From Sipunculus nudus (lineage: Eukaryota; Annelida; Sipuncula; Golfingiida; Sipunculidae): 64,000 bases of DNA. Location of the stretch: contig CM049310.1 of NCBI GenBank assembly GCA_026874595.1, positions 64,992,056 to 65,056,055 of the forward strand, in the 5' to 3' direction. Shown here piece after piece: positions 38,076 through 50,544 of this stretch (positions within the stretch are counted from its first letter, which is position 1; every line of letters starts with the position of its first letter). Both the position numbers and the translations under genes were made by a program. The notes beneath the pieces were generated by a model that did no database searches, was not told the DNA's origin, and saw nothing but the letters and a program-made list of their open reading frames with translations.

Positions 38076-39349
38076 ATGTATCAGTTTCAAAAGGATGCCT
38101 GCATATCTGTGGCCTATAGGGCATGTCACCGTGAAATCGCGAAATCTCATTCGACGAGAAACGGTGCGAGATTTTGCAAGATTTTTGGTTGGATCACCGA
38201 GAACTCACCAAGGGCTACAAGATGCAAAAATTTTGACCTCTCTAGCATAAAAACTGACAGAGTTAGAAGCTGAAAACTGCATATTTTCAAAATTCAAAGG
38301 TTTTACCCCAAAAATAGAGAAATCTGGCAATAGCGCACTTTAGCACCTATGCGCAAAAATAAGCCCATGGACCCTAGTTTAAGGTGCTGTGATGGAAATG
38401 GCCCAATGTTTAATAGTTCTGGAGGTATAGCACCAAAACAAATTTTCATGTTTTTTCATCTGCAACGCCCCCTGGCGGCCATTTCCAAAATCTGAAAAAC
38501 CCGTTTCGAGATATTCTTATGTTACATAAAATATCTCAGAATCAGTAAAATTGCTGCAAATTTGAAAAATATCACGAAATTCCATGATTTCTCCCCAAAA
38601 TAGCGTAACCATGGTAACAGCGAAATGAGGCAATTTTGCAGTGTTGGAAGTGGCCATGCAGTGGCAAATAAAACGGGCTACAGATTAGGTGCCTATGGCT
38701 ATTTTTGACGAAGGTATGAAGAAAAAACCGTTTTTGAGCTTTTTGGTGACCCTGACCTTGACCCTTGACCGATCATGACCAAAAACAATAGGCTCCGAGA
38801 AGAACCGATTATACACTCTATCTATAAGTATCAGGACGATTGGTGCAAAATTGTGGCCTGTAGAGCGGGGACATACAAACAAACAAACAAACGGAACTGA
38901 TCAACATACTTGTCGAAATCTCTGATTCCGGCAAGCAATAAACTATAACGCGACAGAAATGGCAAACCGGCCCGCAAAGAGTGCCTGTGGTCACTTATTT
39001 TATACGGCGAACGCTATAATTTTTGCAGTCACGGGAAAGCGTGTCTGTCTTTCATACTAAAACGCGTGCATGCATGCGTGATGGCATATGTATTTGTGCA
39101 TGCGGGTTTTAATTTTTACAAAGTTGCTAAAATTTGCGGGGACCGTGTATGATTAAACAAAAGAGGTCATGGGCAGAAAGGCCATGAAACGCCAATTCAT
39201 ATGGTGTACAGTTTATGTACCTAAAATGTGTAGTTTTGGAGATATGGTTAAACAATGATAGTAGGTACGGGGTTGCAGTGCAGCGCCCCCTAGCGGTAAT
39301 TTTCCAAAAACTGAACAATTGCTTTCGAGATATTAGTGTATGACGTAAC
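38076..39349. repeat. 1,274-bp repeat, unit 4 copy 1
   Basis: Keeps the first-copy signature CATACAAAC and CTCAG. Carries private changes at 38,342 and 38,696. Confidence 0.93.
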
Positions 39350-40623
39350 ATGTATCAGTTTCAAAAGGATGCCTGCATATCTGTGGCCTATAGGGCATGT
39401 CACCGTGAAATCGCGAAATCTCATTCGACGAGAAACGGTGCGAGATTTTGCAAGATTTTTGGTTGGATCACCGAGAACTCACCAAGGGCTACAAGATGCA
39501 AAAATTTTGACCTCTCTAGCATAAAAACTGACAGAGTTAGAAGCTGAAAACTGCATATTTTCAAAATTCAAAGGTTTTACCCCAAAAATAGAGAAATCTG
39601 GCAATAGCGCACTTTGGCACCTATGCGCAAAAATAAGCCCATGGACCCTAGTTTAAGGTGCTGTGATGGAAATGGCCCAATGTTTAATAGTTCTGGAGGT
39701 ATAGCACCAAAACAAATTTTCATGTTTTTTCATCTGCAACGCCCCCTGGCGGCCATTTCCAAAATCTGAAAAACCCGTTTCGAGATATTCTTATGTTACA
39801 TAAAATATTTCAGAATCAGTAAAATTGCTGCAAATTTGAAAAATATCACGAAATTCCATGATTTCTCCCCAAAATAGCGTAACCATGGTAACAGCGAAAT
39901 GAGGCAATTTTGCAGTGTTGGAAGTGGCCATGCAGTGGCAAATAAAACGGGCTACAGATTAGGTGCCTACGGCTATTTTTGACGAAGGTATGAAGAAAAA
40001 ACCGTTTTTGAGCTTTTTGGTGACCCTGACCTTGACCCTTGACCGATCATGACCAAAAACAATAGGCTCCGAGAAGAACCGATTATACACTCTATCTATA
40101 AGTATCAGGACGATTGGTGCAAAATTGTGGCCTGTAGAGCGGGGACATACAGACAAACAAACAAACGGAACTGATCAACATACTTGTCGAAATCTCTGAT
40201 TCCGGCAAGCAATAAACTATAACGCGACAGAAATGGCAAACCGGCCCGCAAAGAGTGCCTGTGGTCACTTATTTTATACGGCGAACGCTATAATTTTTGC
40301 AGTCACGGGAAAGCGTGTCTGTCTTTCATACTAAAACGCGTGCATGCATGCGTGATGGCATATGTATTTGTGCATGCGGGTTTTAATTTTTACAAAGTTG
40401 CTAAAATTTGCGGGGACCGTGTATGATTAAACAAAAGAGGTCATGGGCAGAAAGGCCATGAAACGCCAATTCATATGGTGTACAGTTTATGTACCTAAAA
40501 TGTGTAGTTTTGGAGATATGGTTAAACAATGATAGTAGGTACGGGGTTGCAGTGCAGCGCCCCCTAGCGGTAATTTTCCAAAAACTGAACAATTGCTTTC
40601 GAGATATTAGTGTATGACGTAAC
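39350..40623. repeat. 1,274-bp repeat, unit 4 copy 2
   Basis: Has the second-copy signature CATACAGAC and TTCAG, combined with the unit-4 GGTCACTTA allele. Confidence 0.93.
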
Positions 40624-41899
40624 ATGTATCAGTTTCAAAAGGATGCCTGCATATCTGTGGCCTATAGGGCATGTCACCGTGAAATCGCGAAATCTCATTC
40701 GACGAGAAACGGTGCGAGATTTTGCAAGATTTTTGGTTGGATCACCGAGAACTCACCAAGGGCTACAAGATGCAAAAATTTTGACCTCTCTAGCATAAAA
40801 ACTGACAGAGTTAGAAGCTGAAAACTGCATATTTTCAAAATTCAAAGGTTTTACCCCAAAAATAGAGAAATCTGGCAATAGCGCACTTTGGCACCTATGC
40901 GCAAAAATAAGCCCATGGACCCTAGTTTAAGGTGCTGTGATGGAAATGGCCCAATGTTTAATAGTTCTGGAGGTATAGCACCAAAACAAATTTTCATGTT
41001 TTTTCATCTGCAACGCCCCCTGGCGGCCATTTCCAAAATCTGAAAAACCCGTTTCGAGATATTCTTATGTTACATAAAATATTTCAGAATCAGTAAAATT
41101 GCTGCAAATTTGAAAAATATCACGAAATTCCATGATTTCTCCCCAAAATAGCGTAACCATGGTAACAGCGAAATGAGGCAATTTTGCAGTGTTGGAAGTG
41201 GCCATGCAGTGGCAAATAAAACGGGCTACAGATTAGGTGCCTACGGCTATTTTTGACGAAGGTATGAAGAAAAAACCGTTTTTGAGCTTTTTGGTGACCC
41301 TGACCTTGACCCTTGACCGATCATGACCAAAAACAATAGGCTCCGAGAAGAACCGATTATACACTCTATCTATAAGTATCAGGACGATTGGTGCAAAATT
41401 GTGGCCTGTAGAGCGGGGACATACAGACAAACAAACAAACGGAACTGATCAACATACTTGTCGAAATCTCTGATTCCGGCAAGCAATAAACTATAACGCG
41501 ACAGAAATGGCAAACCGGCCCGCAAAGAGTGCCTGTGGTCACTTATTTTATACGGCGAACGCTATAATTTTTGCAGTCACGGGAAAGCGTGTCTGTCTTT
41601 CATACTAAAACGCGTGCATGCATGCGTGATGGCATATGTATTTGTGCATGCGGGTTTTAATTTTTACAAAGTTGCTAAAATTTGCGGGGACCGTGTATGA
41701 TTAAACAAAAGAGGTCATGGGCAGAAAGGCCATAAAAAACGCCAATTCATATGGTGTACAGTTTATGTACCTAAAATGTGTAGTTTTGGAGATATGGTTA
41801 AACAATGATAGTAGGTACGGGGTTGCAGTGCAGCGCCCCCTAGCGGTAATTTTCCAAAAACTGAACAATTGCTTTCGAGATATTAGTGTATGACGTAAC
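40624..41899. repeat. 1,274-bp repeat, unit 4 copy 3
   Basis: TTCAG type. It is two bases longer (1,276 bp) because CCATGAAACG is replaced by CCATAAAAAACG near 41,730. Confidence 0.93.
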
Positions 41900-43173
41900 A
41901 TGTATCAGTTTCAAAAGGATGCCTGCATATCTGTGGCCTATAGGGCATGTCACCGTGAAATCGTGAAATCTCATTCGACGAGAAACGGTGCGAGATTTTG
42001 CAAGATTTTTGGTTGGATCACCGAGAACTCACCAAGGGCTACAAGATGCAAAAATTTTGACCTCTCTAGCATAAAAACTGACAGAGTTAGAAGCTGAAAA
42101 CTGCATATTTTCAAAATTCAAAGGTTTTACCCCAAAAATAGAGAAATCTGGCATTAGCGCACTTTGGCACCTATGCGCAAAAATAAGCCCATGGACCCTA
42201 GTTTAAGGTGCTGTGATGGAAATGGCCCAATGTTTAATAGTTCTGGAGGTATAGCACCAAAACAAATTTTCATGTTTTTTCATCTGCAACGCCCCCTGGC
42301 GGCCATTTCCAAAATCTGAAAAACCCGTTTCGAGATATTCTTATGTTACATAAAATATCTCAGAATCAGTAAAATTGCTGCAAATTTGAAAAATATCACG
42401 AAATTCCATGATTTCTCCCCAAAATAGCGTAACCATGGTAACAGCGAAATGAGGCAATTTTGCAGTGTTGGAAGTGGCCATGCAGTGGCAAATAAAACGG
42501 GCTACAGATTAGGTGCCTACGGCTATTTTTGACGAAGGTATGAAGAAAAAACTGTTTTTGAGCTTTTTGGTGACCCTGACCTTGACCCTTGACCGATCAT
42601 GACCAAAAACAATAGGCTCCGAGAAGAACCGATTATACACTCTATCTATAAGTATCAGGACGATTGGTGCAAAATTGTGGCCTGTAGAGCGGGGACATAC
42701 AGACAAACAAACAAACGGAACTGATCAACATACTTGTCGAAATCTCTGATTCCGGCAAGCAATAAACTATAACGCGACAGAAATGGCAAACCGGCCCGCA
42801 AAGAGTGCCTGTGGTCACTTATTTTATACGGCGAACGCTATAATTTTTGCAGTCACGGGAAAGCGTGTCTGTCTTTCATACTAAAACGCGTGCATGCATG
42901 CGTGATGGCATATGTATTTGTGCATGCGGGTTTTAATTTTTACAAAGTTGCTAAAATTTGCGGGGACCGTGTATGATTAAACAAAAGAGGTCATGGGCAG
43001 AAAGGCCATGAAACGCCAATTCATATGGTGTACAGTTTATGTACCTAAAATGTGTAGTTTTGGAGATATGGTTAAACAATGATAGTAGGTACGGGGTTGC
43101 AGTGCAGCGCCCCCTAGCGGTAATTTTCCAAAAACTGAACAATTGCTTTCGAGATATTAGTGTATGACGTAAC
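41900..43173. repeat. 1,274-bp repeat, unit 4 copy 4
   Basis: CTCAG type with CATACAGAC, a recombinant combination. Private changes include ATCGTGAAATC near 41,962, GGCATTAGCG near 42,150 and AAACTG at about 42,550. Confidence 0.93.
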
Positions 43174-44447
43174 ATGTATCAGTTTCAAAAGGATGCCTGC
43201 ATATCTGTGGCCTATAGGGCATGTCACCGTGAAATCGCGAAATCTCATTCGACGAGAAACGGTGCGAGATTTTGCAAGATTTTTGGTTGGATCACCGAGA
43301 ACTCACCAAGGGCTACAAGATGCAAAAATTTTGACCTCTCTAGCATAAAAACTGACAGAGTTGGAAGCTGAAAACTGCATATTTTCAAAATTCAAAGGTT
43401 TTACCCCAAAAATAGAGAAATCTGGCAATAGCGCACTTTGGCACCTATGCGCAAAAATAAGCCCATGGACCCTAGTTTAAGGTGCTGTGATGGAAATGGC
43501 CCAATGTTTAATAGTTCTGGAGGTATAGCACCAAAACAAATTTTCATGTTTTTTCATCTGCAACGCCCCCTGGCGGCCATTTCCAAAATCTGAAAAACCC
43601 GTTTCGAGATATTCTTATGTTACATAAAATATCTCAGAATCAGTAAAATTGCTGCAAATTTGAAAAATATCATGAAATTCCATGATTTCTCCCCAAAATA
43701 GCGTAACCATGGTAACAGCGAAATGAGGCAATTTTGCAGTGTTGGAAGTGGCCATGCAGTGGCAAATAAAACGGGCTACAGATTAGGTGCCTACGGCTAT
43801 TTTTGACGAAGGTATGAAGAAAAAACCGTTTTTGAGCTTTTTGGTGACCCTGACCTTGACCCTTGACCGATCATGACCAAAAACAATAGGCTCCGAGAAG
43901 AACCGATTATACACTCTATCTATAAGTATCAGGACGATTGGTGCAAAATTGTGGCCTGTAGAGCGGGGACATACAGACAAACAAACAAACGGAACTGATC
44001 AACATACTTGTCGAAATCTCTGATTCCGGCAAGCAATAAACTATAACGCGACAGAAATGGCAAACCGGCCCACAAAGAGTGCCTGTGGTCACTTATTTTA
44101 TACGGCGAACGCTATAATTTTTGCAGTCACGGGAAAGCGTGTCTGTCTTTCATACTAAAACGCGTGCATGCATGCGTGATGGCATATGTATTTGTGCATG
44201 CGGGTTTTAATTTTTACAAAGTTGCTAAAATTTGCGGGGACCGTGTATGATTAAACAAAAGAGGTCATGGGCAGAAAGGCCATGAAACGCCAATTCATAT
44301 GGTGTACAGTTTATGTACCTAAAATGTGTAGTTTTGGAGATATGGTTAAACAATGATAGTAGGTACGGGGTTGCAGTGCAGCGCCCCCTAGCGGTAATTT
44401 TCCAAAAACTGAACAATTGCTTTCGAGATATTAGTGTATGACGTAAC
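43174..44447. repeat. 1,274-bp repeat, unit 4 copy 5
   Basis: CTCAG type. Private changes: GTTGGAAGC near 43,363, ATCATGAAATTCC near 43,670 and GGCCCACAAAG near 44,068. Confidence 0.93.
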
Positions 44448-45721
44448 ATGTATCAGTTTCAAAAGGATGCCTGCATATCTGTGGCCTATAGGGCATGTCA
44501 CCGTGAAATCGCGAAATCTCATTCGACGAGAAACGGTGCGAGATTTTGCAAGATTTTTGGTTGGATCACCGAGAACTCACCAAGGGCTACAAGATGCAAA
44601 AATTTTGACCTCTCTAGCATAAAAACTGACAGAGTTAGAAGCTGAAAACTGCATATTTTCAAAATTCAAAGGTTTTACCCCAAAAATAGAGAAATCTGGC
44701 AATAGCGCACTTTGGCACCTATGCGCAAAAATAAGCCCATGGACCCTAGTTTAAGGTGCTGTGATGGAAATGGCCAAATGTTTAATAGTTCTGGAGGTAT
44801 AGCACCAAAACAAATTTTCATGTTTTTTCATCTGCAACGCCCCCTGGCGGCCATTTCCAAAATCTGAAAAACCCGTTTCGAGATATTCTTATGTTACATA
44901 AAATATCTCAGAATCAGTAAAATTGCTGCAAATTTGAAAAATATCACGAAATTCCATGATTTCTCCCCAAAATAGCGTAACCATGGTAACAGCGAAATGA
45001 GGCAATTTTGCAGTGTTGGAAGTGGCCATGCAGTGGCAAATAAAACGGGCTACAGATTAGGTGCCTACGGCTATTTTTGACGAAGGTATGAAGAAAAAAC
45101 CGTTTTTGAGCTTTTTGGTGACCCTGACCTTGACCCTTGACCGATCATGACCAAAAACAATAGGCTCCGAGAAGAACCGATTATACACTCTATCTATAAG
45201 TATCAGGACGATTGGTGCAAAATTGTGGCCTGTAGAGCGGGGACATACAGACAAACAAACAAACGGAACTGATCAACATACTTGTCAAAATCTCTGATTC
45301 CGGCAAGCAATAAACTATAACGCGACAGAAATGGCAAACCGGCCCGCAAAGAGTGCCTGTGGTCACTTATTTTATACGGCGAACGCTATAATTTTTGCAG
45401 TCACGGGAAAGCGTGTCTGTCTTTCATACTAAAACGCGTGCATGCATGCGTGATGGCATATGTATTTGTGCATGCGGGTTTTAATTTTTACAAAGTTGCT
45501 AAAATTTGCGGGGACCGTGTATGATTAAACAAAAGAGGTCATGGGCAGAAAGGCCATGAAACGCCAATTCATATGGTGTACAGTTTATGTACCTAAAATG
45601 TGTAGTTTTGGAGATATGGTTAAACAATGATAGTAGGTACGGGGTTGCAGTGCAGCGCCCCCTAGCGGTAATTTTCCAAAAACTGAACAATTGCTTTCGA
45701 GATATTAGTGTATGACGTAAC
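44448..45721. repeat. 1,274-bp repeat, unit 4 copy 6
   Basis: CTCAG type. Private changes: GGCCAAATG near 44,772 and CTTGTCAAAATC near 45,285. Confidence 0.93.
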
Positions 45722-46584
45722 ATGTATCAGTTTCAAAAGGATGCCTGCATATCTGTGGCCTATAGGGCATGTCACCGTGAAATCGCGAAATCTCATTCGA
45801 CGAGAAACGGTGCGAGATTTTGCAAGATTTTTGGTTGGATCACCGAGAACTCACCAAGGGCTACAAGATGCAAAAATTTTGACCTCTCTAGCATAAAAAC
45901 TGACAGAGTTAGAAGCTGAAAACTGCATATTTTCAAAATTCAAAGGTTTTACCCCAAAAATAGAGAAATCTGGCAATAGCGCACTTTGGCACCTATGCGC
46001 AAAAATAAGCCCATGGACCCTAGTTTAAGGTGCTGTGATGGAAATGGCCCAATGTTTAATAGTTCTGGAGGTATAGCACCAAAACAAATTTTCATGTTTT
46101 TTCATCTGCAACGCCCCCTGGCGGCCATTTCCAAAATCTGAAAAACCCGTTTCGAGATATTCTTATGTTACATAAAATATCTCAGAATCAGTAAAATTGC
46201 TGCAAATTTGAAAAATATCACGAAATTCCATGATTTCTCCCCAAAATAGCGTAACCATGGTAACAGCGAAATGAGGCAATTTTGCAGTGTTGGAAGTGGC
46301 CATGCAGTGGCAAATAAAACGGGCTACAGATTAGGTGCCTACGGCTATTTTTGACGAAGGTATGAAGAAAAAACCGTTTTTGAGCTTTTTGGTGACCCTG
46401 ACCTTGACCCTTGACCGATCATGACCAAAAACAATAGGCTCCGAGAAGAACCGATTATACACTCTATCTATAAGTATCAGGACGATTGGTGCAAAATTGT
46501 GGCCTGTAGAGCGGGGACATACAGACAAACAAACAAACGGAACTGATCAACATACTTGTCGAAATCTCTGATTCCGGCAAGCAA
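45722..46584. repeat. 1,274-bp repeat, unit 4 copy 7 (partial, right edge)
   Basis: Ends at the same internal point (GGCAAGCAA) as the partial copies in units 1-3, but then passes into hairpin minisatellite and not into the unit-specific 2.3 kb. Confidence 0.93.
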
Positions 46585-46712
46585 CAAACAAACAAACATA
46601 CGCGGGTGATCAACATGCTTGCGAAAATCGAAGATTTCCGGCAAGCAACAAACAGACAGACATCCGCGACTGACCAACCAGCTTGCGAAAATCGAAGATT
46701 TCCCGCAAGCAA
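46585..46712. repeat. Hairpin minisatellite at the array edge
   Basis: Monomers of about 64 bp, each with a CAAACAGACA spacer, GACCAACATG and a stem-loop. Stems: CTTGCGAAAATC/GATTTCCGGCAAG (46,618-46,645) and CTTGCGAAAATC/GATTTCCCGCAAG (46,682-46,709). A related stem closes the last 1,274-bp copy (CTTGTCGAAATC, 46,556). Confidence 0.8.
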
Positions 46713-47280
46713 AAAAGTTTTACCCCAAAAATAGAGAAATCTTGCAATAGCGCACTTTTTCACCTATGCGCAAAAATAAGCTCATGGACTCTAGTTTAAG
46801 GTGCTGTGATGGAAATGGCCCAATGTTTAATAGTTGTGGAGGTATAGCACCAAAACAAATTTTCATGTTTTTTCATCTGCAACGCCCCCTGGCGGCCATT
46901 TCCAAAATCTGAAAAAACAATTTCGAGATATTCTTATGTTACATAAAATATCTCAGGATCAGGGCGATTGCGCAAATTTGAAAAATATCATGAAATTCCA
47001 TGATTTCTCCCCAAAAAATGTAACCATGGTAACGGCAAATTTAAGTAAGCTACATGTCAAAAGAAAGGCCAGGTGATGGTGAAAAAAATGAGCTATTGCA
47101 GAAGTGGATAAGCCTATTTATGGCGAAGTTATAGTGCAAAAACCGTTAACCATACCTGTCGTGACCTTGACCCTTGACCTTGGAGCAATGTTGACCAAAA
47201 ACAATAGGGCACCTAGAAATCGGTTTGTCAATCAAGCCTGTAAGTTTCAAGTTGATTGATGCAAAAGTGTGGCCTGGAGA
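46713..47280. repeat. Decayed, truncated relative of the 1,274-bp repeat
   Basis: Begins inside the repeat (GTTTTACCCCAAAAATAGAG) and follows it through the CTCF-like site, the X-box (ACCATGGTAAC, 47,021) and a TGACC block (47,161-47,180). Divergence increases to the right. This is the typical outer edge of a homogenising tandem array. Confidence 0.85.
46879..46899 (-). promoter_or_regulatory. CTCF-like site in the edge copy
   Basis: Same sequence as the first site of the 1,274-bp repeat although the surrounding edge copy has accumulated many substitutions. Confidence 0.4.
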
Positions 47281-47430
47281 GTCGTGACAAACAAACAAAA
47301 CAGACATACGCAACTGACGAACATGCTTGCCGAAATCGAAGATTTCCGGCAAGCAACAAACAGACATACGCAACTGACCAATATGCTTGCCGAAATCTTT
47401 GATTCCGGCAAGCAATAAATCTGAACAGTA
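47281..47430. repeat. Second hairpin minisatellite pair
   Basis: Two monomers 60 bp apart with stems CTTGCCGAAATC/GATTTCCGGCAAG (47,326-47,353) and CTTGCCGAAATC/GATTCCGGCAAG (47,386-47,412). Confidence 0.8.
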
Positions 47431-48075
47431 GGAGTGTGACAATCCACAGGCTAATCTGAACAGTAAAGGGTTAAGGATGTAGTTATCTGTCAACAGGGTT
47501 CAAATTGGACCTAGAATCTTCATCCTTGACACACAGGGTGACCCATGAAAAGTCTCCATGAAAACCTGAAATTAGGTCTCTGTTACCCATATCCTTTGAG
47601 CTATGGCACTCCAAAGTACAGCTCAGAATAATGGAAAATTTGATACAAAAACTGAAGTATCTAAACAACTAATGCAGAAATCACCAAATATTTGTTTGTA
47701 TGAATATTGATCATGGAGTGTTTCATCAGTTTCTGCAGCCTGGTGGCACCACATATATTTGTTTGTGCTTTTTTTTTCGAATTTTTTTCTCTCTTTTTGA
47801 GAACTTTAAAGATATGAACATCTGTTAACATGGCACAAATCATAACAACTGGACCTAGAATCTTCATTCTTTACACACAGGGAGACCCATGAAAAATCTC
47901 TGTTACCTAGATCCATTAAGCTTAATGGCTCCAAAATACCCCCCAGAATAATGAAAAATTTGATATAAAAACTCCAGTATCTCAATAACGACAACACTGA
48001 TGCTCATGATTTTTGGCATACATGTTGATCATGACATGTTCCATCAGTTTTAGCAGACTGGGTGTGCCACCTCTT
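47431..48075. repeat. Roughly 330-bp dispersed repeat family, two copies
   Basis: Two copies share GGACCTAGAATCTTCATYCTT, GACCCATGAAAA, CTCTGTTACC and AGAATAATGRAAAATTTGAT (about 47,510 and 47,850). A third continues on the far side of the inserted element at 50,545-50,870. The family ends in a GTGGCACCAC-like stretch plus a T-rich run. No gene. Confidence 0.75.
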
Positions 48076-50544
48076 ATTTTTAGCTCAGCTGACTATAAGT
48101 CATCTGAGCTATAGTCGTGGTCCATTGTCCCTCGTCCGTCCGTCTGTCCGTCCGTCCGTCCGTCCATCCGTCCGTCCGTAGATGTGGCACGTTTTGAAAC
48201 CGTAAGACCTAGGAATCCAAAATTTGGCATAATGTTAGATGTCCCCAAGATCTCCTACCAAGCCGAAAACTGGGTCTTTGCGACTTCGTTCCTTTTAGAA
48301 ATTAAGGAAAAACCTCAATTTTTTATTAAAAACCTATTTTTACACTTCAGGACTGCCTAATATCAAAACCACTCATCTGTTTTTCATCATATTTACCATG
48401 ATTATTCCTCTATATAGTTCCTATGAACATGCCAGAAATTATGTCTGTATTATAAAAATTTAAAAAGTTATGGGCCCAAACATAATGCATTGTGTAAAAA
48501 ATCAGGAAAGATATTTGATCACTTAACACAAAATATGTTAAAGCTATAAACTTTTTTTCCAGTAATATAACTTTAATTAATCAAAATTAATTTCCTGTAA
48601 GTACTGTGGATTTAATTTTCTAAGCATGTTCTTTTTAGCATTTTGTCTGTAAACACCGATAATTTGAAACCAGTTGATCAAAAACTGTAGATTTTATTCA
48701 AGTTTTCAAGCACCATGTAACATATTGTTTACATCAAGCTAGTGTCATGCAGTTTGCAAGTGCTCAGCTCCCCAGCTTCAGCTCTCAGTTCCTAAAATTT
48801 GGCATGCAATTAGATGTCTCAAAAATCCCCTACCATGCCAAGAATTTGGTCACTAGGACTTAATACCTTCGAGATATTAATGAAAAACGTCATTTTTCCA
48901 TTAAAAACCCATTGTAACACTTCAAGACTGCCTAATATCAAAACCACTGATCTGACTTTAATCCTATATAATATACATATTTTTCTATACATTCTCTATG
49001 AACATGCCAGAAATGATGTCAGTATTGCGTAATTGTTTTAAGTTATGGGCCCAAACATAATGCACTTTGTAAAAAATCAAGAAAAATATTTACTCCCTTA
49101 ACAAGAGGATAGCTCAAGCTAGAGATTTTTTGTCAGAGATGTAACATTATTTAATCAAGATTCAATTGAATACCCAAAATTAGTTCTGAATTTTTCAAAT
49201 TATATAAGTTATTAGTATAAATATAAAATTAGTACCTTAAATTTTGCCCAATTTTGCCCATGGCATGTTTGTTTCATGTGAGCACTGTTGATATAATTTT
49301 CATATCATGCACACATAAAGATTTCAACTTTTTAGTTTAAAAAGCTGAAAGAAATTGGCCAAATTGTAGCTTTTATTAATGTTTTTATGACACCATGTCA
49401 GACCTTGGCTCTCTGTAGCACCTCTTGAGTCACCTGTATGTTGACCTTGTTGAACTTTCAGCAAATTATGCATGCTTGAGGCGAGTCATAAACTGGGGCT
49501 CCAGGCAGCTTATTATATAAAGGCCAGCCACAGTTGATCCAGGTGTCCAACCCAACTCATCTAGTAGTTTTAACCAACAACATAACAATAAACAATAAAT
49601 TAATAAATTTTTATTGGTTTTTAATAACAAATTAAAGAAAAATAAAAAAGGAATTTGTTAGTTGATAATAACAGGAAATTAACTTGCAGTTACCGATGAT
49701 ATAAGGATCTTGTATCGATGGATAGAATGTCACATATTCCAAATAACACCATGCAGTCACTTATGGTATTTTTCAGTTCAATTTTAATGATAAAAAAGTA
49801 AATCATATTATTCATTACTAATCATTAGGGATCATATGAAGGAAATTAATGATAGACAATGATGCAGTTGATAATATTATTATCTAGATTCCTACTGTGT
49901 CTATAGTTAGTACATTGATGTGAAATTAGTCCAAAGTGAATATATTACATTTTTTTTTAATATAAATAAAAGCCATATAACCAGGTACTTATGATCATTA
50001 TTTAAATGTGTGAATTTTGTATATTCTGGATTCTCAACATCATTGTTTGGTGAAAACTGAATAAATACCAGACATGGTGCGAATACTTTGCAATTGTATT
50101 TAAACACGAATATGAATATGTACTGCAAATACTTTCAAAATGTATTAATGAATGCATTCATGAATATATTCTTTAATATTATTTGAATAATCATTTCAGT
50201 CATATTTTATTTGAAAAAATCATAATATTCTCTTATATTTGGGACAATATTTGTAATTGTTTTAATAAATAGTTAAACTCTTATATTATATGTTCTGCTT
50301 ATAAGTTATATGGCCAAGTCAAAATCTGTGTGACAATTGCACTCCATTTGTTAATAAAATAAATTAAATTAATCCTCTTTCCTGTCTCCAAAGTACTATC
50401 AAAATCATACATAAGCTAAACAACAACAAATCATAATACAGCTTATTTTTGTTACCACATAAAACCAGCATGTGCCTCATTTCTAAATCATACTTTTTTA
50501 TCATATATAACAGCTGAGCGCCGTGACCCATAGGTCCCTTGTTT
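48076..50544 (+). mobile_element. 2.47-kb AGCTCAGCTGA-type element, complete ends
   Basis: Left end ATTTTTAGCTCAGCTGACT with the hairpin partner AGTCATCTGAGCT, then a (CCGT)n tract at 48,125-48,178. Right end CAGCTGAGCGCCGTGACCC, then ATAGGTCCCTTGTTT. The body holds two diverged tandem blocks of about 575 bp (starts near 48,219 and 48,795 at AAAATTTGGCAT) and AT-rich sequence without coding potential. It interrupts the 330-bp family: the uninterrupted version of the site can be read at about 47,745-47,810. The ends match, inverted, those of the 1.24-kb element in the macrosatellite. Class not determined. Confidence 0.7.

Larger units (their letters stand above)
1..46584. repeat. 10.9-kb macrosatellite array (continues left of window)
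   Basis: The sequence at position 1 recurs at 10,898, 21,795 and 32,693, giving periods of 10,897, 10,897 and 10,898 bp in direct orientation. The copies are nearly identical. The one-base length change in the third unit is an extra A in the poly-A run near 31,400. No conserved protein frame runs through a unit; the many short frames repeat only because the DNA repeats. The array has no visible left end. It stops at 46,584, where the fourth unit passes into diverged edge sequence. Whether the copy number is exact or an assembly estimate cannot be told from sequence alone. Confidence 0.97.
32693..46584. repeat. Macrosatellite unit 4, expanded and right-truncated
   Basis: Matches unit 1 from 1 to about 6,657, then carries extra 1,274-bp copies. 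It ends where the short repeat reaches the position equivalent to 7,520, so the 2.3-kb unit-specific part and the next 365-bp array are absent. Private substitutions include 36,467 (T for A), 37,205 (G for A), 38,342 (A for G) and 38,696 (T for C). Confidence 0.93.
38076..46584. repeat. 1,274-bp tandem repeat expanded to 6.7 copies (unit 4)
   Basis: Six complete copies and one partial. All the full copies here have GGTCACTTA and ACAATGATAG where units 1-3 have GGTAACTTA and ACAATTATAG, so they were homogenised after splitting from the other units. The expansion doubles this part of the array and ends it. Confidence 0.95.

Noticed and set aside
46556-47412. CRISPR-like array of hairpin repeats
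   Set aside because: Only five degenerate monomers in two groups, spacers are CAAACAGACA runs and not unique sequence, and the context is eukaryotic.
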